DNA from: Mycobacterium marseillense
Lineage (GTDB): Bacteria; Actinomycetota; Actinomycetes; Mycobacteriales; Mycobacteriaceae
Reading direction: 5' to 3'
DNA length: 64,000 bases
Assembly: GCF_010731675.1 (NCBI RefSeq)
Contig: NZ_AP022584.1
Coordinates: 1,178,001 to 1,242,000, forward strand
This document shows positions 8,469 through 19,060 of this stretch, in pieces; the stretch's first letter is position 1, and each line of letters starts with the position of its first letter. The position numbers and the translations under genes are program-made. The notes beneath the pieces are model-generated. The model saw only the letters and a list, made by a program, of their open reading frames with translations. It was not told the DNA's origin and did no database searches.

Positions 8469-9989
8469 ATGAGCGACGCGCAGGGCTCGCGGTCGGGGAC
8501 GATGTTCGGGCCCTACCGCCTGAAGCGGTTGCTCGGCCGGGGTGGCATGGGTGAGGTCTACGAGGCCGAGCACACCGTCAAGCAGTGGACGGTGGCGCTG
8601 AAGCTGATGTCGCACACCTTCAGTCAGGATCCGGTGTTCCGCAAGCGCATGGAGCGCGAAGCCCGCATCACCGGCAGGCTGCTGGAGCCGCACGTCGTGC
8701 CGATTCACGACTACGGCGAGATCGACGGGCAGCTCTATCTGGAGATGCGCCTCGTCGAGGGCGCCGATCTGGACAGCCTGCTGGAACGGGATGGGCCGCT
8801 GGCCGCCCCGCGGGCGGTCGCCATCATCCACCAGGTGGCGTCGGCCCTGGACGCCGCGCATGCCGCCGGGGTCACCCACCGCGACGTCAAACCGCAGAAC
8901 ATCCTGATCACCGGGGAGGACTTCGCGTACCTCGCCGACTTCGGCATCGCCAGCGCCAAGACCGACGAGAAGCTCACCCAACTGGGCACGGCCGTCGGAA
9001 CCTTGAAATACATGGCACCCGAACGCTTTTCGAGCGACGCACCGAGCGACTCTGCAAGCAACGACGTGAGTCCGCGCGCGGACGTGTACGCGCTGGCGTG
9101 CGTGCTGTACGAATCCCTCACGGGGACGCCGCCCTACGGCGCCGACAGCACCGGGGCGCTTATCAGCGCCCACCTGACGGCCCCGGTCCCCAAACCCAGC
9201 GCGCATGGCGTGAGCCCGGCGTTCGACGCGGTGATCGCGGGTGGCATGGCCAAGGATCCGGGCCAGCGCTACCCCACCGCCGGCGCCCTGGCGGCCGCCG
9301 CGAACACCGCACTGAGCAGCCCCGAACGCGAGTGCGCGGAGACGATCCTGCAGCGCAGCGACACCCCGGCGATCAGCCCGGCGGGCCCATCGCGCAGGCG
9401 TTCCCGTCGGCCGGTCCTGGCCGCCGCGGCCGCCGCGGCCGTCGTCGCCGCCGCCATCGGCGCCGCCGGTGTCTGGCTCGTGCTGCGGCCGACCAGCGAG
9501 CCCGCGCAGCGGGCCGGCACCGGGAAAACCGCGCCGCTGTCCGACGCCGCCGGAAGCGACGACCACGACCGCCTGATCAGTCTGCTGCCGCCGGGCTACC
9601 TGCCCGGGACGTGCACCGCGGCCACTCCTGAGTCGGGCAGCATCTGGGTGCACGCGGTGGCCATGGTCACCTGCGGGCAGAACACGCAACCCGGCGGCCC
9701 GAGCCGCGCCACCTACGGGCTGTTCGGAACGCCGGAGCGGCTCAAGAAGGCGTTCGACGACGCCGTCGGCAACGTCAGCGTGGTGAACTGCCCGGGCGAG
9801 GGGCGCTCGCCGGTCAGCTGGCACTACGACGAAACCCCGAACGACATGGCCGGGCTGATCGCGTGCGGCAGCTACAACAACCACCCGAACGTGATCTGGT
9901 CCAACGACGCGCGGCTGATGCTCAGCGACGTGGCCGGCGACCCGGCCACCGTCGAAGACCTGCACACGTGGTGGGACGCCTACGGCTGA
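8469..9989 (+). CDS. Receptor-type Ser/Thr protein kinase (PknF/PknJ-like)
   Basis: A 506-residue eukaryotic-like kinase. The glycine loop LGRGGMGEVYEA is at residues 22-33, the ATP-anchoring lysine is K45, the catalytic loop HRDVKPQN begins at H137 with the catalytic Asp at 139, and the DFG motif and APE motif follow. After a short linker rich in Ser/Pro/Arg there is one transmembrane helix (Ala/Val-rich, about 314-338). The roughly 165-residue extracellular domain has several cysteines, suggesting a disulfide-stabilised sensor. No PASTA repeats are present, so it is not PknB. The kinase probably signals an extracytoplasmic cue; substrate unknown. It has a clear start at ATG 8469 and ends convergently with the MFS transporter, about 10 bp apart. 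Confidence 0.9.
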   Translation: MSDAQGSRSGTMFGPYRLKRLLGRGGMGEVYEAEHTVKQWTVALKLMSHTFSQDPVFRKRMEREARITGRLLEPHVVPIHDYGEIDGQLYLEMRLVEGADLDSLLERDGPLAAPRAVAIIHQVASALDAAHAAGVTHRDVKPQNILITGEDFAYLADFGIASAKTDEKLTQLGTAVGTLKYMAPERFSSDAPSDSASNDVSPRADVYALACVLYESLTGTPPYGADSTGALISAHLTAPVPKPSAHGVSPAFDAVIAGGMAKDPGQRYPTAGALAAAANTALSSPERECAETILQRSDTPAISPAGPSRRRSRRPVLAAAAAAAVVAAAIGAAGVWLVLRPTSEPAQRAGTGKTAPLSDAAGSDDHDRLISLLPPGYLPGTCTAATPESGSIWVHAVAMVTCGQNTQPGGPSRATYGLFGTPERLKKAFDDAVGNVSVVNCPGEGRSPVSWHYDETPNDMAGLIACGSYNNHPNVIWSNDARLMLSDVAGDPATVEDLHTWWDAYG

Positions 9990-9998
9990 TCATCCGGC

Positions 9999-11483
9999 CT
10001 AGTCCGTTACCGGCGCCGAATCCTCTTGACGCTCAGCGTCTTCTACGGTCAGCGGCAACGCCAGCTCTTCCAGCGGGCGCCGCTCGGCGGCGACCCCCAG
10101 CCACAGTTCGACCAGCCCGGCCGCCGCCATCACCACCGCGCCGATCAGAAACGACCAGACGACCTCGGTGCGGTGGCCCGAGTTGATCAGCTGACCGAAC
10201 AGCAGCGGGCCGGTGATGCCGCCGATCGCCGTCCCCATCGCGTAGAAGAACGCGATCGCCAACGCCCGCGTCTCCATCGGGAAGATCTCGCTCACGGTGA
10301 GATACGCCGCGCTGGCCCCGGCCGAGGCCAGGAAAAACGCGACGATCAGCACGCCGATGAAGGCCCACACACCGCCGGCCTGGGTGACGAACACCAGCGC
10401 CAGCACCACCACCGCGACACCGGAACCGATGTAGGTCAACGTGATCATCGGTTTGCGGCCGACGGTGTCGAACAGATGCCCGAGCACCAGCGGGCCGACG
10501 AAATTGCTCAGGGCCCAGAGCACGAAGAAGACCGGCACCATGCCCGACGGCACGGCGTAGAACTGGCTCAGCAGCGTGCCGAGGTTGAAGGTGACGCCGT
10601 TGTAGAGGAAGGCCTGCCCGATGAACAGCGCCAGCCCGAGCACCGCGCGGCGCGGGTAGAGCTTGAAGGCGACCGCGGCGATCTCCCGGAACGAAATCGC
10701 GGTGCGCTGACGGATCCGCAGCGGCTTTCCCTGCGGCTCGGGCAGCTGCTCGCCCGTCTCCTGCTCGACGGACTCCTCGATCTCGCCGACGATGTGCTCG
10801 GCCTCGTCGTCGCGGCCGTGAATGAACAGCCAGCGCGGGCTTTCCGGGACGTTGCGCCGCACCAACAGCACGAAGATGCCGAGGATCGCGCCGATGCCGA
10901 AGGCGAGGCGCCACCCGATGTCGGGCGGAAAGTTCCTGGTGTCCAACAGGATCAGCGCGCCGCCGGCGCCGGCGGCCGAACCCAGCCAATAGGTTCCGTT
11001 GATCACCAGGTCGACGCGGCCGCGCACCCGCGCCGGGATCAGCTCGTCGATGGCCGAATTGATGGCGGCGTATTCGCCGCCGATGCCCGAGCCGGTGAAG
11101 AAGCGGGTCAAGAAGAAATACCAGGGGGCGAACGCGAACGCGGTCGCCACGGTGGCGACCAAATAGATCGCAAGCGTGAGGATGAACAGGTTTCGCCGCC
11201 CGAAGCGGTCGGTGAGGTGACCGAAGAACAGCGCCCCCGAACACGCCCCGGCGATGTAGATCGCCGCCGCCATGCCGATCTGCGCGGGATTCAGCGCGAT
11301 GCCGCTGTTGTGTTCCATGAGCCGGGCCGAGACGTTGCCGACCATGGTGACTTCGAGCCCGTCGAGCACCCACACGCCGCCGAGGCCGACCACGACGCGC
11401 CAATGAAACCGTGACCACGGCAGCCGGTCCAGCCGGGCGGGCACCTGCGTCGCGATGGTCTTGGTCTGCGCGCTCGCACTCAC
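9999..11483 (-). CDS. MFS transporter (sugar/metabolite:H+ symporter type)
   Basis: A 494-residue transporter with about 12 membrane segments. Family marks are the loop 2-3 motif RFGRRNLF, the PESPRWLFIHGR sequence in the central cytoplasmic loop that is typical of sugar-porter-like MFS proteins, and a second loop motif DTVGRKPM in the C-terminal half. I use the GTG at 11483 as start. An open frame continues 59 codons upstream, but that stretch is low-complexity and lies inside the ngg gene. It follows ngg by 28 bp on the same strand, so it is probably the third gene of the asnO-ngg unit. It could move the osmolyte, its precursor or an unrelated solute. Confidence 0.85.
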   Translation of the reverse strand: MSASAQTKTIATQVPARLDRLPWSRFHWRVVVGLGGVWVLDGLEVTMVGNVSARLMEHNSGIALNPAQIGMAAAIYIAGACSGALFFGHLTDRFGRRNLFILTLAIYLVATVATAFAFAPWYFFLTRFFTGSGIGGEYAAINSAIDELIPARVRGRVDLVINGTYWLGSAAGAGGALILLDTRNFPPDIGWRLAFGIGAILGIFVLLVRRNVPESPRWLFIHGRDDEAEHIVGEIEESVEQETGEQLPEPQGKPLRIRQRTAISFREIAAVAFKLYPRRAVLGLALFIGQAFLYNGVTFNLGTLLSQFYAVPSGMVPVFFVLWALSNFVGPLVLGHLFDTVGRKPMITLTYIGSGVAVVVLALVFVTQAGGVWAFIGVLIVAFFLASAGASAAYLTVSEIFPMETRALAIAFFYAMGTAIGGITGPLLFGQLINSGHRTEVVWSFLIGAVVMAAAGLVELWLGVAAERRPLEELALPLTVEDAERQEDSAPVTD

Positions 11484-11511
11484 GGGCGTCTCCGTTCTGG
11501 TTGGAGCGGCG

Positions 11512-13302
11512 TCAGCCGCGATCGGAGCGGGACTCCTCGGGCGTCCAGGCCTGCGGCTGCCCCGGGTGGCCGGGGAAGAGGAAATCGATGAAAGCCGCTG
11601 CGGTGGGCTGGGGTTCGTGGTTGGCCAGGCCGGGCCGCTCGTTGGCTTCGATGAACGCATAGTCGGCGCCCGTGACGTCGGGCACCAGCAGGTCGATGCC
11701 GGTCACCGGGATGCCGATCGCCTCGGCCGCGGTCACCGCGACCCGGCACAGTTCGCTGTTCACCTGCGCGGTGACGTCGTGGATGGTGCCGCCCTGATGC
11801 AGGTTCGCGGTGCGACGCACCCGTAACCGGGTGCCCTGGGGCAGCAGGTCGTCGAGATCCCAACCCGCCTCGGCGACAGTCGATTCCGTGAGGTCGTCGA
11901 GCGGGATGCGGGACTCGCCGCCGGTGGCCGCCGCGCGCCGCCGGCTCTCGGCCGCGATCAGGTCCCGCACGCTGTGCTCCCCCGTGCCGATGACCTCCGG
12001 GGGCATGCGCAGCGCGGCGGCGACGACGCGGCCGTCGATCACCACGAGGCGAAGGTCGTCGCCGGTCACCCGCTGCTCGATGAGCACGTCCGGGTATTGC
12101 TTGCGGGCGCGCGCCAGGGCGGCGGACAGATCGTCGGGCCCGTTGTCGGGAACGACCCCGACCGTGATGCCCTTGCCCTGTTCGCCCCGCGTCGGTTTGA
12201 CGACGACCTCGCCGACCTCTTTGAGGAACGCGAAGTCGCTTTCGTCGAACGTCGCCAGGCGCGCGCGGGGCACGGTGATGCCCGCCTCGGAGACCAGGCG
12301 CCGGGTCAACCGCTTGTCGTCGCAGCGGCACATGGCGACCGCCGAGGTGTATTCGGATAGCGATTCACGGGTGATGACGCTGCGGCCGCCGTGGGTGAGC
12401 CGCATCTCGCCGGTCTCGGCGTCGAGCACCTCGACCCAGATCCCGCGGCGCAGCGCCTCGTCGGCGATGATCCGGGCATACGGGTTGAGGTCGTCGACGG
12501 TCTCCGGCGGCGGACTGAACAGCGGCTCGTTGATCGCGTTCTTGCGCTTGATCGCCAGCACCGGGACGCGGCGGAAGCCCAGCTTCTCGTACAGGCCGAT
12601 GGCGGCGGCGTTGTCGTGGGCCACCGACAGGTCCATGTAGGCGCGGCCCGCGTCGCGGAAGTGCTCGGCCAGGGCCCGGGTCAGGGCCGCGCCGACCCCG
12701 GGGAGCCCGGCGGCCGGGTCGACGGCCAGCGTCCACAGGCTCGACCCTTCCTCCGGGTCGTTGAACAGCAACTCGTGGTCGACGCCGGTGACGGTGCCGA
12801 CCACGGCGCCGTCCTCGTCGCGCACCGCGAGCAGATACTTCACCGCCGGCACATGCTGATGGTTGTCCCAGATCACGTCGACCCCGGCCGGGACCATGCC
12901 GCAGCGCACGTACACGCGGTTCATGGCGTCGGCGTCGATCGGGTCGTTGAGCGTGCGCACCGTCACGCCCAGCGGCGACGGCGGCGAGTTCTTCTTCTTG
13001 CCGGTGAAACGCAGCCGGTAGGTGTGGCTGGGGTCGATGAACAGCTCGGTCGGCGCCTCGGCGACCACGACGTGGGATTCGCGGGCGTAGATGCAGATGT
13101 CGCGGCGGCCGGGCCCTTCGCGGCGCAGCGCCTCGACCAGCTGCTGGGAGTCGGCGAACGTCTGCCCGAAAATGAGTCGGCCCCAACCCAATTCGAGCTC
13201 GACGTCTTTCGCCATCGCGTCGACCAGCTCCGGCGGCGAGGCGTCGTGGAGGCCGAGGGTGATCGCCTCGGTGTGGTCGCCGGACGGATCGACCACGGTC
13301 AT
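11512..13302 (-). CDS. ngg: N-acetylglutaminylglutamine synthetase (GNAT + ATP-grasp fusion)
   Basis: A 596-residue bifunctional protein. An N-terminal GNAT acetyltransferase (about residues 110-260) is marked by LWTLAVDPAAGLPGVGAALTR and by NAAAIGLYEKLGFRRVP. A C-terminal ATP-grasp ligase (about 300-590) has VVVKPTRGEQGKGITVGV and a metal-binding end, AFIEANERPGL. This pairing next to an asparagine-synthetase-like gene is the signature of the N-acetylglutaminylglutamine amide (NAGGN) osmolyte pathway described as asnO/ngg in Sinorhizobium. Ngg is expected to acetylate glutamine and ligate the second glutamine. The ATG start at 13302 overlaps the asnO stop by 4 bp. A longer upstream open frame is antisense noise inside asnO. 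Confidence 0.88.
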   Translation of the reverse strand: MTVVDPSGDHTEAITLGLHDASPPELVDAMAKDVELELGWGRLIFGQTFADSQQLVEALRREGPGRRDICIYARESHVVVAEAPTELFIDPSHTYRLRFTGKKKNSPPSPLGVTVRTLNDPIDADAMNRVYVRCGMVPAGVDVIWDNHQHVPAVKYLLAVRDEDGAVVGTVTGVDHELLFNDPEEGSSLWTLAVDPAAGLPGVGAALTRALAEHFRDAGRAYMDLSVAHDNAAAIGLYEKLGFRRVPVLAIKRKNAINEPLFSPPPETVDDLNPYARIIADEALRRGIWVEVLDAETGEMRLTHGGRSVITRESLSEYTSAVAMCRCDDKRLTRRLVSEAGITVPRARLATFDESDFAFLKEVGEVVVKPTRGEQGKGITVGVVPDNGPDDLSAALARARKQYPDVLIEQRVTGDDLRLVVIDGRVVAAALRMPPEVIGTGEHSVRDLIAAESRRRAAATGGESRIPLDDLTESTVAEAGWDLDDLLPQGTRLRVRRTANLHQGGTIHDVTAQVNSELCRVAVTAAEAIGIPVTGIDLLVPDVTGADYAFIEANERPGLANHEPQPTAAAFIDFLFPGHPGQPQAWTPEESRSDRG

Positions 13303-15104
13303 GCAACCGGCCCCGTGATCCCGTGGCGCTGCAACCACAGCTCGAGCAGGGCGATCTGCCAGAGCTCGTTGCCGCGCAGCGGGGTCAGTTTGGCGTTGGG
13401 ATTGGCGAGCAGGGTGTCGACCGCGTCCGCCCGAAACAGGCCGCGCTCCTTGGCAACTGGCGCATAGAGCGCGTCGCGCACCATGTCGAGGTAGGGCCCC
13501 TCGAGGTGGGTCAGCGCCGGAACCGGGAAGTAGCCCTTCGGCCGGTCGATGACCTCCGACGGAATCACCCGTCGCGCAGCCTGTTTGAGGACGCCCTTGC
13601 CTTCGTGGGCGATCTTGAGCTCCGGCGGGCAGGTGGCCGCCAGCTCCACCAACTCGTGGTCGAGGAACGGAACCCGGCCCTCCAGCCCCCACGCCATCGT
13701 CATGTTGTCGACCCGCTTCACCGGGTCGTCGATCAGCATCACGGTGGTATCGAGCCGCAGCGCGCGGTCCACGCCCGTCTCGGCGCCGGCCTGCGCGAAG
13801 TGCTCGGTGACGAACCGGCCGCTGGGGTCACCGGGCGCCATGATGCCCGGTCCCAGCAGGCCGGCCAGCTCGGCCGAATCGCGGTCGAAGAAGGCGCCGC
13901 GGTATTCGGCGACCGCACCGTCGAGCGTTGCGGCGGCCGGTGAGCCCATCGGCGGGTACCAGTGGTAGCCGGCGAACACCTCGTCGGCGCCTTGGCCGGA
14001 CTGCACGACCTTGACGTGGCGCGCGACTTCCTGGCTGAGCAGGTAGAAGGCGACGCAGTCGTGGCTGACCATCGGCTCGCTCATCGCGCCGATGGCCCCG
14101 TCGAGGGCGGGCAGCATCCGGTCGGTCTCGATGCGGATCTGGTGATGGTCGGTCTCGAAGCGCTGGGCGACGATGTCGGAGTACTGGAACTCGTCGCCCT
14201 TGACGCCGCCGGCCGACTCGAAGCCGATCGAGAAGGTGGACAGCCCATGCTGGCCGGCCTCGGCGAGCAGGCCCACGATCAGGCTGGAGTCGACGCCACC
14301 GGACAGCAGGCAGCCGACCGGCACGTCGGCGACCAGGCGGCGCTGGACCGCCAGGCGCAGCGTGGACAGCACGGCGTCTTCCCAGTCGCGTTCCGACCAA
14401 TCCGCGCGGTCGGCGTGCCGGGTGAAATCGGGCGTCCAGTAGGTGGTGACGGTGCGCCTGCCGTCGGGCTCGATCGCGATCAGCGAGGCGGGCGGCACCT
14501 TGCGCACCCCGCGCAGGATGGTGGCCGGGGCGGGCACGACCGAGTGGAAGCTCATGTAGTGGTGCAGCGCGACGGGGTCGATGCGGGTGTCCACGCCGCC
14601 GCCGGCCAGCAGGGCCGGCAGGGTCGAGGCGAACCGAACCCGGTGGCTGTCCTCGGTCAGGTAGAGGGGCTTGATGCCGAGCCGGTCACGCCCGAGCAGC
14701 ACCCGCCCGCTGTCGCGCTCGACGATGGCGAAGGCGAACATGCCGAACAGGTGGCTGACGAAGTCGTCGCCCCACCGGTGGTAGGCCTTGATCAGGACTT
14801 CGGTGTCGCTGTGCGAGAAGAAGCGGTAGCCGTACCCGCTGAGTTCGCTGCGCAACTCCTTGTAGTTGTAGATGCAGCCGTTCCAGGCAATCGACAGGCC
14901 CAGCTCGGAGTCGACCATCGGCTGCGAGCCGGCTTCGGTCAGGTCGATGATCTTGAGGCGGCGGTGACCGAGCGCGACCCGGCCCTGCGACCAGGCGCCG
15001 CCGCTATCCGGGCCCCGCGGCGCCAGTACGGTGGCCATCGCTGAGACCGCCGCTACATCGGGCGCCCGCCCGTCGAGTCGTACCTCCCCGGTGACTCCGC
15101 ACAC
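13299..15104 (-). CDS. asnO: N-acetylglutaminylglutamine amidotransferase (asparagine synthetase-like)
   Basis: A 601-residue class II glutamine amidotransferase. Cys2 directly follows the initiator Met (MCGVTGEV) and is the Ntn nucleophile of the glutaminase domain (about 2-200). The synthetase domain carries the PP-loop LLSGGVDSSLIVGLL near residue 266 and later SGQGADEVFAGYHWYP. It belongs to the AsnB superfamily, but its 4-bp overlap with ngg identifies it as the enzyme that amidates the C-terminus of N-acetylglutaminylglutamine to NAGGN, a compatible solute. It starts 95 bp after the NRPS stop on the same strand, so some readthrough from the NRPS transcript is possible. Plain asparagine synthetase is the alternative. 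Confidence 0.85.
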   Translation of the reverse strand: MCGVTGEVRLDGRAPDVAAVSAMATVLAPRGPDSGGAWSQGRVALGHRRLKIIDLTEAGSQPMVDSELGLSIAWNGCIYNYKELRSELSGYGYRFFSHSDTEVLIKAYHRWGDDFVSHLFGMFAFAIVERDSGRVLLGRDRLGIKPLYLTEDSHRVRFASTLPALLAGGGVDTRIDPVALHHYMSFHSVVPAPATILRGVRKVPPASLIAIEPDGRRTVTTYWTPDFTRHADRADWSERDWEDAVLSTLRLAVQRRLVADVPVGCLLSGGVDSSLIVGLLAEAGQHGLSTFSIGFESAGGVKGDEFQYSDIVAQRFETDHHQIRIETDRMLPALDGAIGAMSEPMVSHDCVAFYLLSQEVARHVKVVQSGQGADEVFAGYHWYPPMGSPAAATLDGAVAEYRGAFFDRDSAELAGLLGPGIMAPGDPSGRFVTEHFAQAGAETGVDRALRLDTTVMLIDDPVKRVDNMTMAWGLEGRVPFLDHELVELAATCPPELKIAHEGKGVLKQAARRVIPSEVIDRPKGYFPVPALTHLEGPYLDMVRDALYAPVAKERGLFRADAVDTLLANPNAKLTPLRGNELWQIALLELWLQRHGITGPVA

Positions 15105-15199
15105 CTCTTCGACCCTACCGTTGCCCGATTCGGCGCGCGCGTGCCGTCCACCAAAAGCGCTGCAACACCCCGTCTACGCCCACGATCAACGTGTGGTGA

Positions 15200-18100
15200 T
15201 CACCGTGATCGGCGGGAGTGTGAGGTGGCTCGCATCGTCGCGCGCAGAAGGTCGCGGAGTTGTTCGCCGTACGTCTCGACCGATGCAGCGGTCAGCATCT
15301 CGTGGTGCGTGGAGTCGACCGCGTGCACCCGAATGTCGCCGGAGGCGTAGGGCGCCCAGGATCGCGACAGCCGCGCGCCGCGATCGCCGTCATCGCCTTG
15401 GTCCCGCTCCGCGGCGAACACGGTGACGTCACCCTCGAAGCAGCCGGGCTCGTGGCGGCGGTAGAGCTCGATGTTGTCGTTGAGGTTGCTCAGCAGCTGC
15501 CCGACGAGCGGTTTGCTGGGCGGGCCGCCTCCTTCGAGCACCCGCTGCTCGCCCAGGGCGTGCTCGGGAAGGGCGGTGCCGCCATCGACGGCGGCGTCGA
15601 GGCCGGGCTGCGCGTCGAGCAGGATCAGGCTCCCGACCACGCATCCGCGGCGCTGCAGCTCGATGGCGACCTCGTGGGCCACCACCCCGCCGAACGACCA
15701 GCCCAGCAGGTGGTAGGGCCCGTCGGGATGGGCGTCCTGGATCCGGTCGGCATACGTCTGCGCCATCGCCCGGATGGACCCCGGGCCGCCGTCGCCGTTG
15801 CGCGGGATCTGCTGGATCCCGATGATCGGGCAGTCCAGGTGGTTTCCGAGCACCTGGTACGGCCAGCTCACCCCGCCGGCGGGATGCACGCAGAACAGCG
15901 GAGCGCCGCCGGCCCCCTGGTTGAGGGTCTGCACCGGAACCACCTCGTCGGTGTCCGTCGTGGGCGTGCGCAGCCGCTGACCCAGCGCCTCGACCGTCGG
16001 CGCGTCGAACAACGTGCGCACCGGGAGGTCGGCGCCCAGGCCGGTGTTGATCGCCGCGATCAGGCGCATCGCCGAAATGCTGTCGCCGCCCAGGTCGAAG
16101 AACGAGTCGTCGACCCCGACGCGCTCGACACCGAGCACGCGGGCGAAGGTGCCGACCAGCGCCTCTTCGAGGGCGTTCGACGGCGCCCGGTACCGGCTGC
16201 CGGTGTACTCCGCCGCGGGCAGCGCGCGGGTGTCGAGTTTGCCGTTGGGTGTCAGCGGCAGCGCGTCGAGCCCGACGACCGCGGCCGGCACCATGTAGCC
16301 CGGAAGCCGTTGGGCGAGCGCGGTGCGGACCTCGCCGGGGTCGGCGGTGCCGGTGATGTAACCCACCAGCCGTTTCTCGCCGGGGCGGTCCTCGCGGGCG
16401 ATCACCACCGCCTGATCGACGTCGTCCAGTGCGGCAAGCGCGGTCTGGACCTCGCCGAGCTCGATGCGGTAACCGCGGATCTTGACCTGCTCGTCGGCGC
16501 GGCCGAGGTACTGCAGCTGGCCGGCACCGGATCCGGAGTCGCACCAGCGGACCAGGTCCCCGGTCCGATACATCCTCTGTCCAGGCGCTCCCGCGCCGAC
16601 GAACGGGCACGCCACGAACCGCGACGCGGTCAGCCCGGACCGGCCGACATACCCCGCGGCCACGCCGTCGCCGGCCACGTACAGCTCCCCCACGACGCCC
16701 GCGGGCACGGGACGCAACCACGCGTCGAGCACGAACAGCGCCGCGCCGTCCACCGGCGACCCGATCGGTGGCGTCCCGGATCCCGCCGACAGGGGCGCGC
16801 TGATCGCCACGCACATGGTCGTCTCGGTCGGGCCGTAGGCGTTGACCATCACCCGGCCCGGCGCCCAGCGGTCCACCACCTCGGGCGGGCAGGCCTCGCC
16901 CGCCATCACCAACGACACCGATTCCAGCCCCTCGTGGGACAGCATCGCCACCGCGGACGGGGTCTGCGTCAGCACGCTGACCCCTTCGGCCGCCAGCAAG
17001 GCGTGGAAGTCCTGCGGCGAGCGCGCCACCGACTCGGGCACGACCACCAGCCGCCCGCCGCGCAGCAGCGCGCCGAAGATCTCCCACACCGAGACGTCGA
17101 AAGCGTACGAGTGGCTTTGCGTCCACACGCCCACTCGCGGCAGGCCCGCATCCAACGGCTCCAACAGCTGCGTCACGTTGCGATGAGTGATCGCAACACC
17201 TTTGGGAACGCCGGTGGTGCCCGAGGTGTAGATGATGTAGGCGACGCCGTCGGCCGGGGGCGCCGGCAGCGGCGTGCCCGCGACGGTGTCGGTCGGTGCG
17301 TCCTCGATGTCGATGACCGTCAGGCCGCACCCATCCAGCCGCGAGCGCAGGCCCGTGGTGGTGACGGCCGCGACCGGCGCGGAGTCCTCGAGCATGAACC
17401 TGATCCGGGTCGCCGGCGCCGCCGGGTCGATCGGCAGGTAGGCCGCCCCGGTCTTGAGCACCGCCAGGATCGCGACGATCGCCTGCGCCGACCGCGAAAA
17501 CAGCAGCGCCACAGACTGTCCCGGGCCCGCGCCCTCGGCGGCCAGCAGGTGCGCCAGCCGGTTGGCGGCGTCGTCGAGTTCGCGGTACGTCATCGACAGG
17601 TCGCCCCAGCGGACCGCCACCGCGTCCGGCGTCTGGGCCACGTGGGCGTCGAACAACGCCGGAATCGACGGCAATTCGAGCGGCGCCCGCGCCAGGACCG
17701 CCCGGTTGCCGATCGCGTCGAGGCGCGCGTGTTCGGACGCGTCGAGCAGGTCCACCGATGACAGCGGCCGGGCCGGATCGGCGGTCATGGCGACCAGCAC
17801 CCGCTCGAGCCGCTCGCTGAGCGCCCCGATGGTCTGCGCGTCGAAGACGCCGGCGTCGTACTCGACCCGGAGGCCGAGCTGCTCGCCGGACAGCGCGGCC
17901 TGCATCGTCAACGGGTAGTGGTTGCGCTCGAACATGTTGACGTCGGTGATGCCCAGCTCGTGGTCGACGGCCATCGCCGAGGTGTCCAGCGGGTAGTTCT
18001 CGTAGGCGAACAGGGTGTCGAACAGCTTGTCCTGACCGGTGATTCGGTGGATCTCGCTGAGCGCCAGGTGCTGGTGATCGAGCGTCTCGGTGTGCGCGTT

Positions 18101-19060
18101 TTGCAGCTGGGCGAGCAGGTCGGCCGCGGTGGTCGCCGCCGTGATGCGCGCGCGCACCGGGACGGTGTTGATCATCAGGCCCACCATCGCGTCGGCGCCC
18201 GGCACGTCGGCCGGCCTGCCCGAGACGGTGGTGCCGAAGGCGACGTCGTGCTGACCGGTCAGCCACGCCAGCAGCTGCGCCCACGCGGCCTGCAGCACGG
18301 TGCTGACGGTGGTGTGGCTGGCGCGGGCCAGCTCGCTGAGCGCGGCCGTGATCTCCGCGGAGACCGCGAACGACTGGACGCCCCGGGCGCCGGGTTCCAG
18401 CTGTTGCGGCGGGCCGAGGAGCGTCGGGGTGTCGAAGCCGTCGAGCACGTGCGCCCAGGCCGCGCGCGCGGCGTCCAGGTCGCGCCCGGCCAGCCAGGTG
18501 ACGAACCTGCGGTAGGGCGGGGCCGCCGGGAGGCGCTGGCCGGTGTAGCAGGCGAACGTCTCGTTCAGCAGGATCGGGACCGACCAGCCGTCGAGCACGA
18601 TGTGGTGAATGGTGAGCACCAGCCGGTGCCGGTCGTGCCCGGTGCGGACCAGCACCGCCCGAACGGCGGGTTGGTCGGCCAGGTCGTAGACGGCCGAGCG
18701 TTCGGCCGCGCACAGGCGCTGGATCTGCTCCTCGGGCTGGGATCCGTTCGCCGCGACCTCGAGGTGGCGCCAGGCCATCGCCGGGTCGGCGGGGACGATC
18801 TGCACCGGCTCGTCGAACTGGTCGCTGAACCGGGCGACGAGGTGCGGGTGCCGGGTAATCACGGCGTGCATCGCGTCGCGCAGCCGGTCGCGGTCGATCG
18901 GACCGGCCAGGCTGAGGTCCAGCTGCACCACGTAGAGGTGGTCGTCGGTGCCGCGCGTGGTGGTGGCGTGGAAGAGCAGCCCCTCCTGCAACGGCGTCAG
19001 CGGCAGGACGTCGGCGATCCGGTGATTCCGCTCGAGCTGGTCGATCTGCGGCTGGTCCAA
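15200..19060 (-). other. NRPS module 8 with terminal thioesterase: C - A - T - TE
   Basis: About residues 9154-10439. The C domain is D-accepting (HHIVLDGWS near 9306). The code D-V-W-S-V-A-A-M-C-K equals that of module 4 (Phe-like). T is LGGDSISAM near 10146. The type I thioesterase occupies the last 250 residues, with FCVHPAGG, the nucleophile motif [11 protein letters not shown], and a C-terminal STHHEML carrying the likely catalytic His. It releases the chain as acid, ester or macrocycle; the sequence does not say which. The stop codon lies inside the palindrome GGTGATCACC at 15195-15204. Confidence 0.87.
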
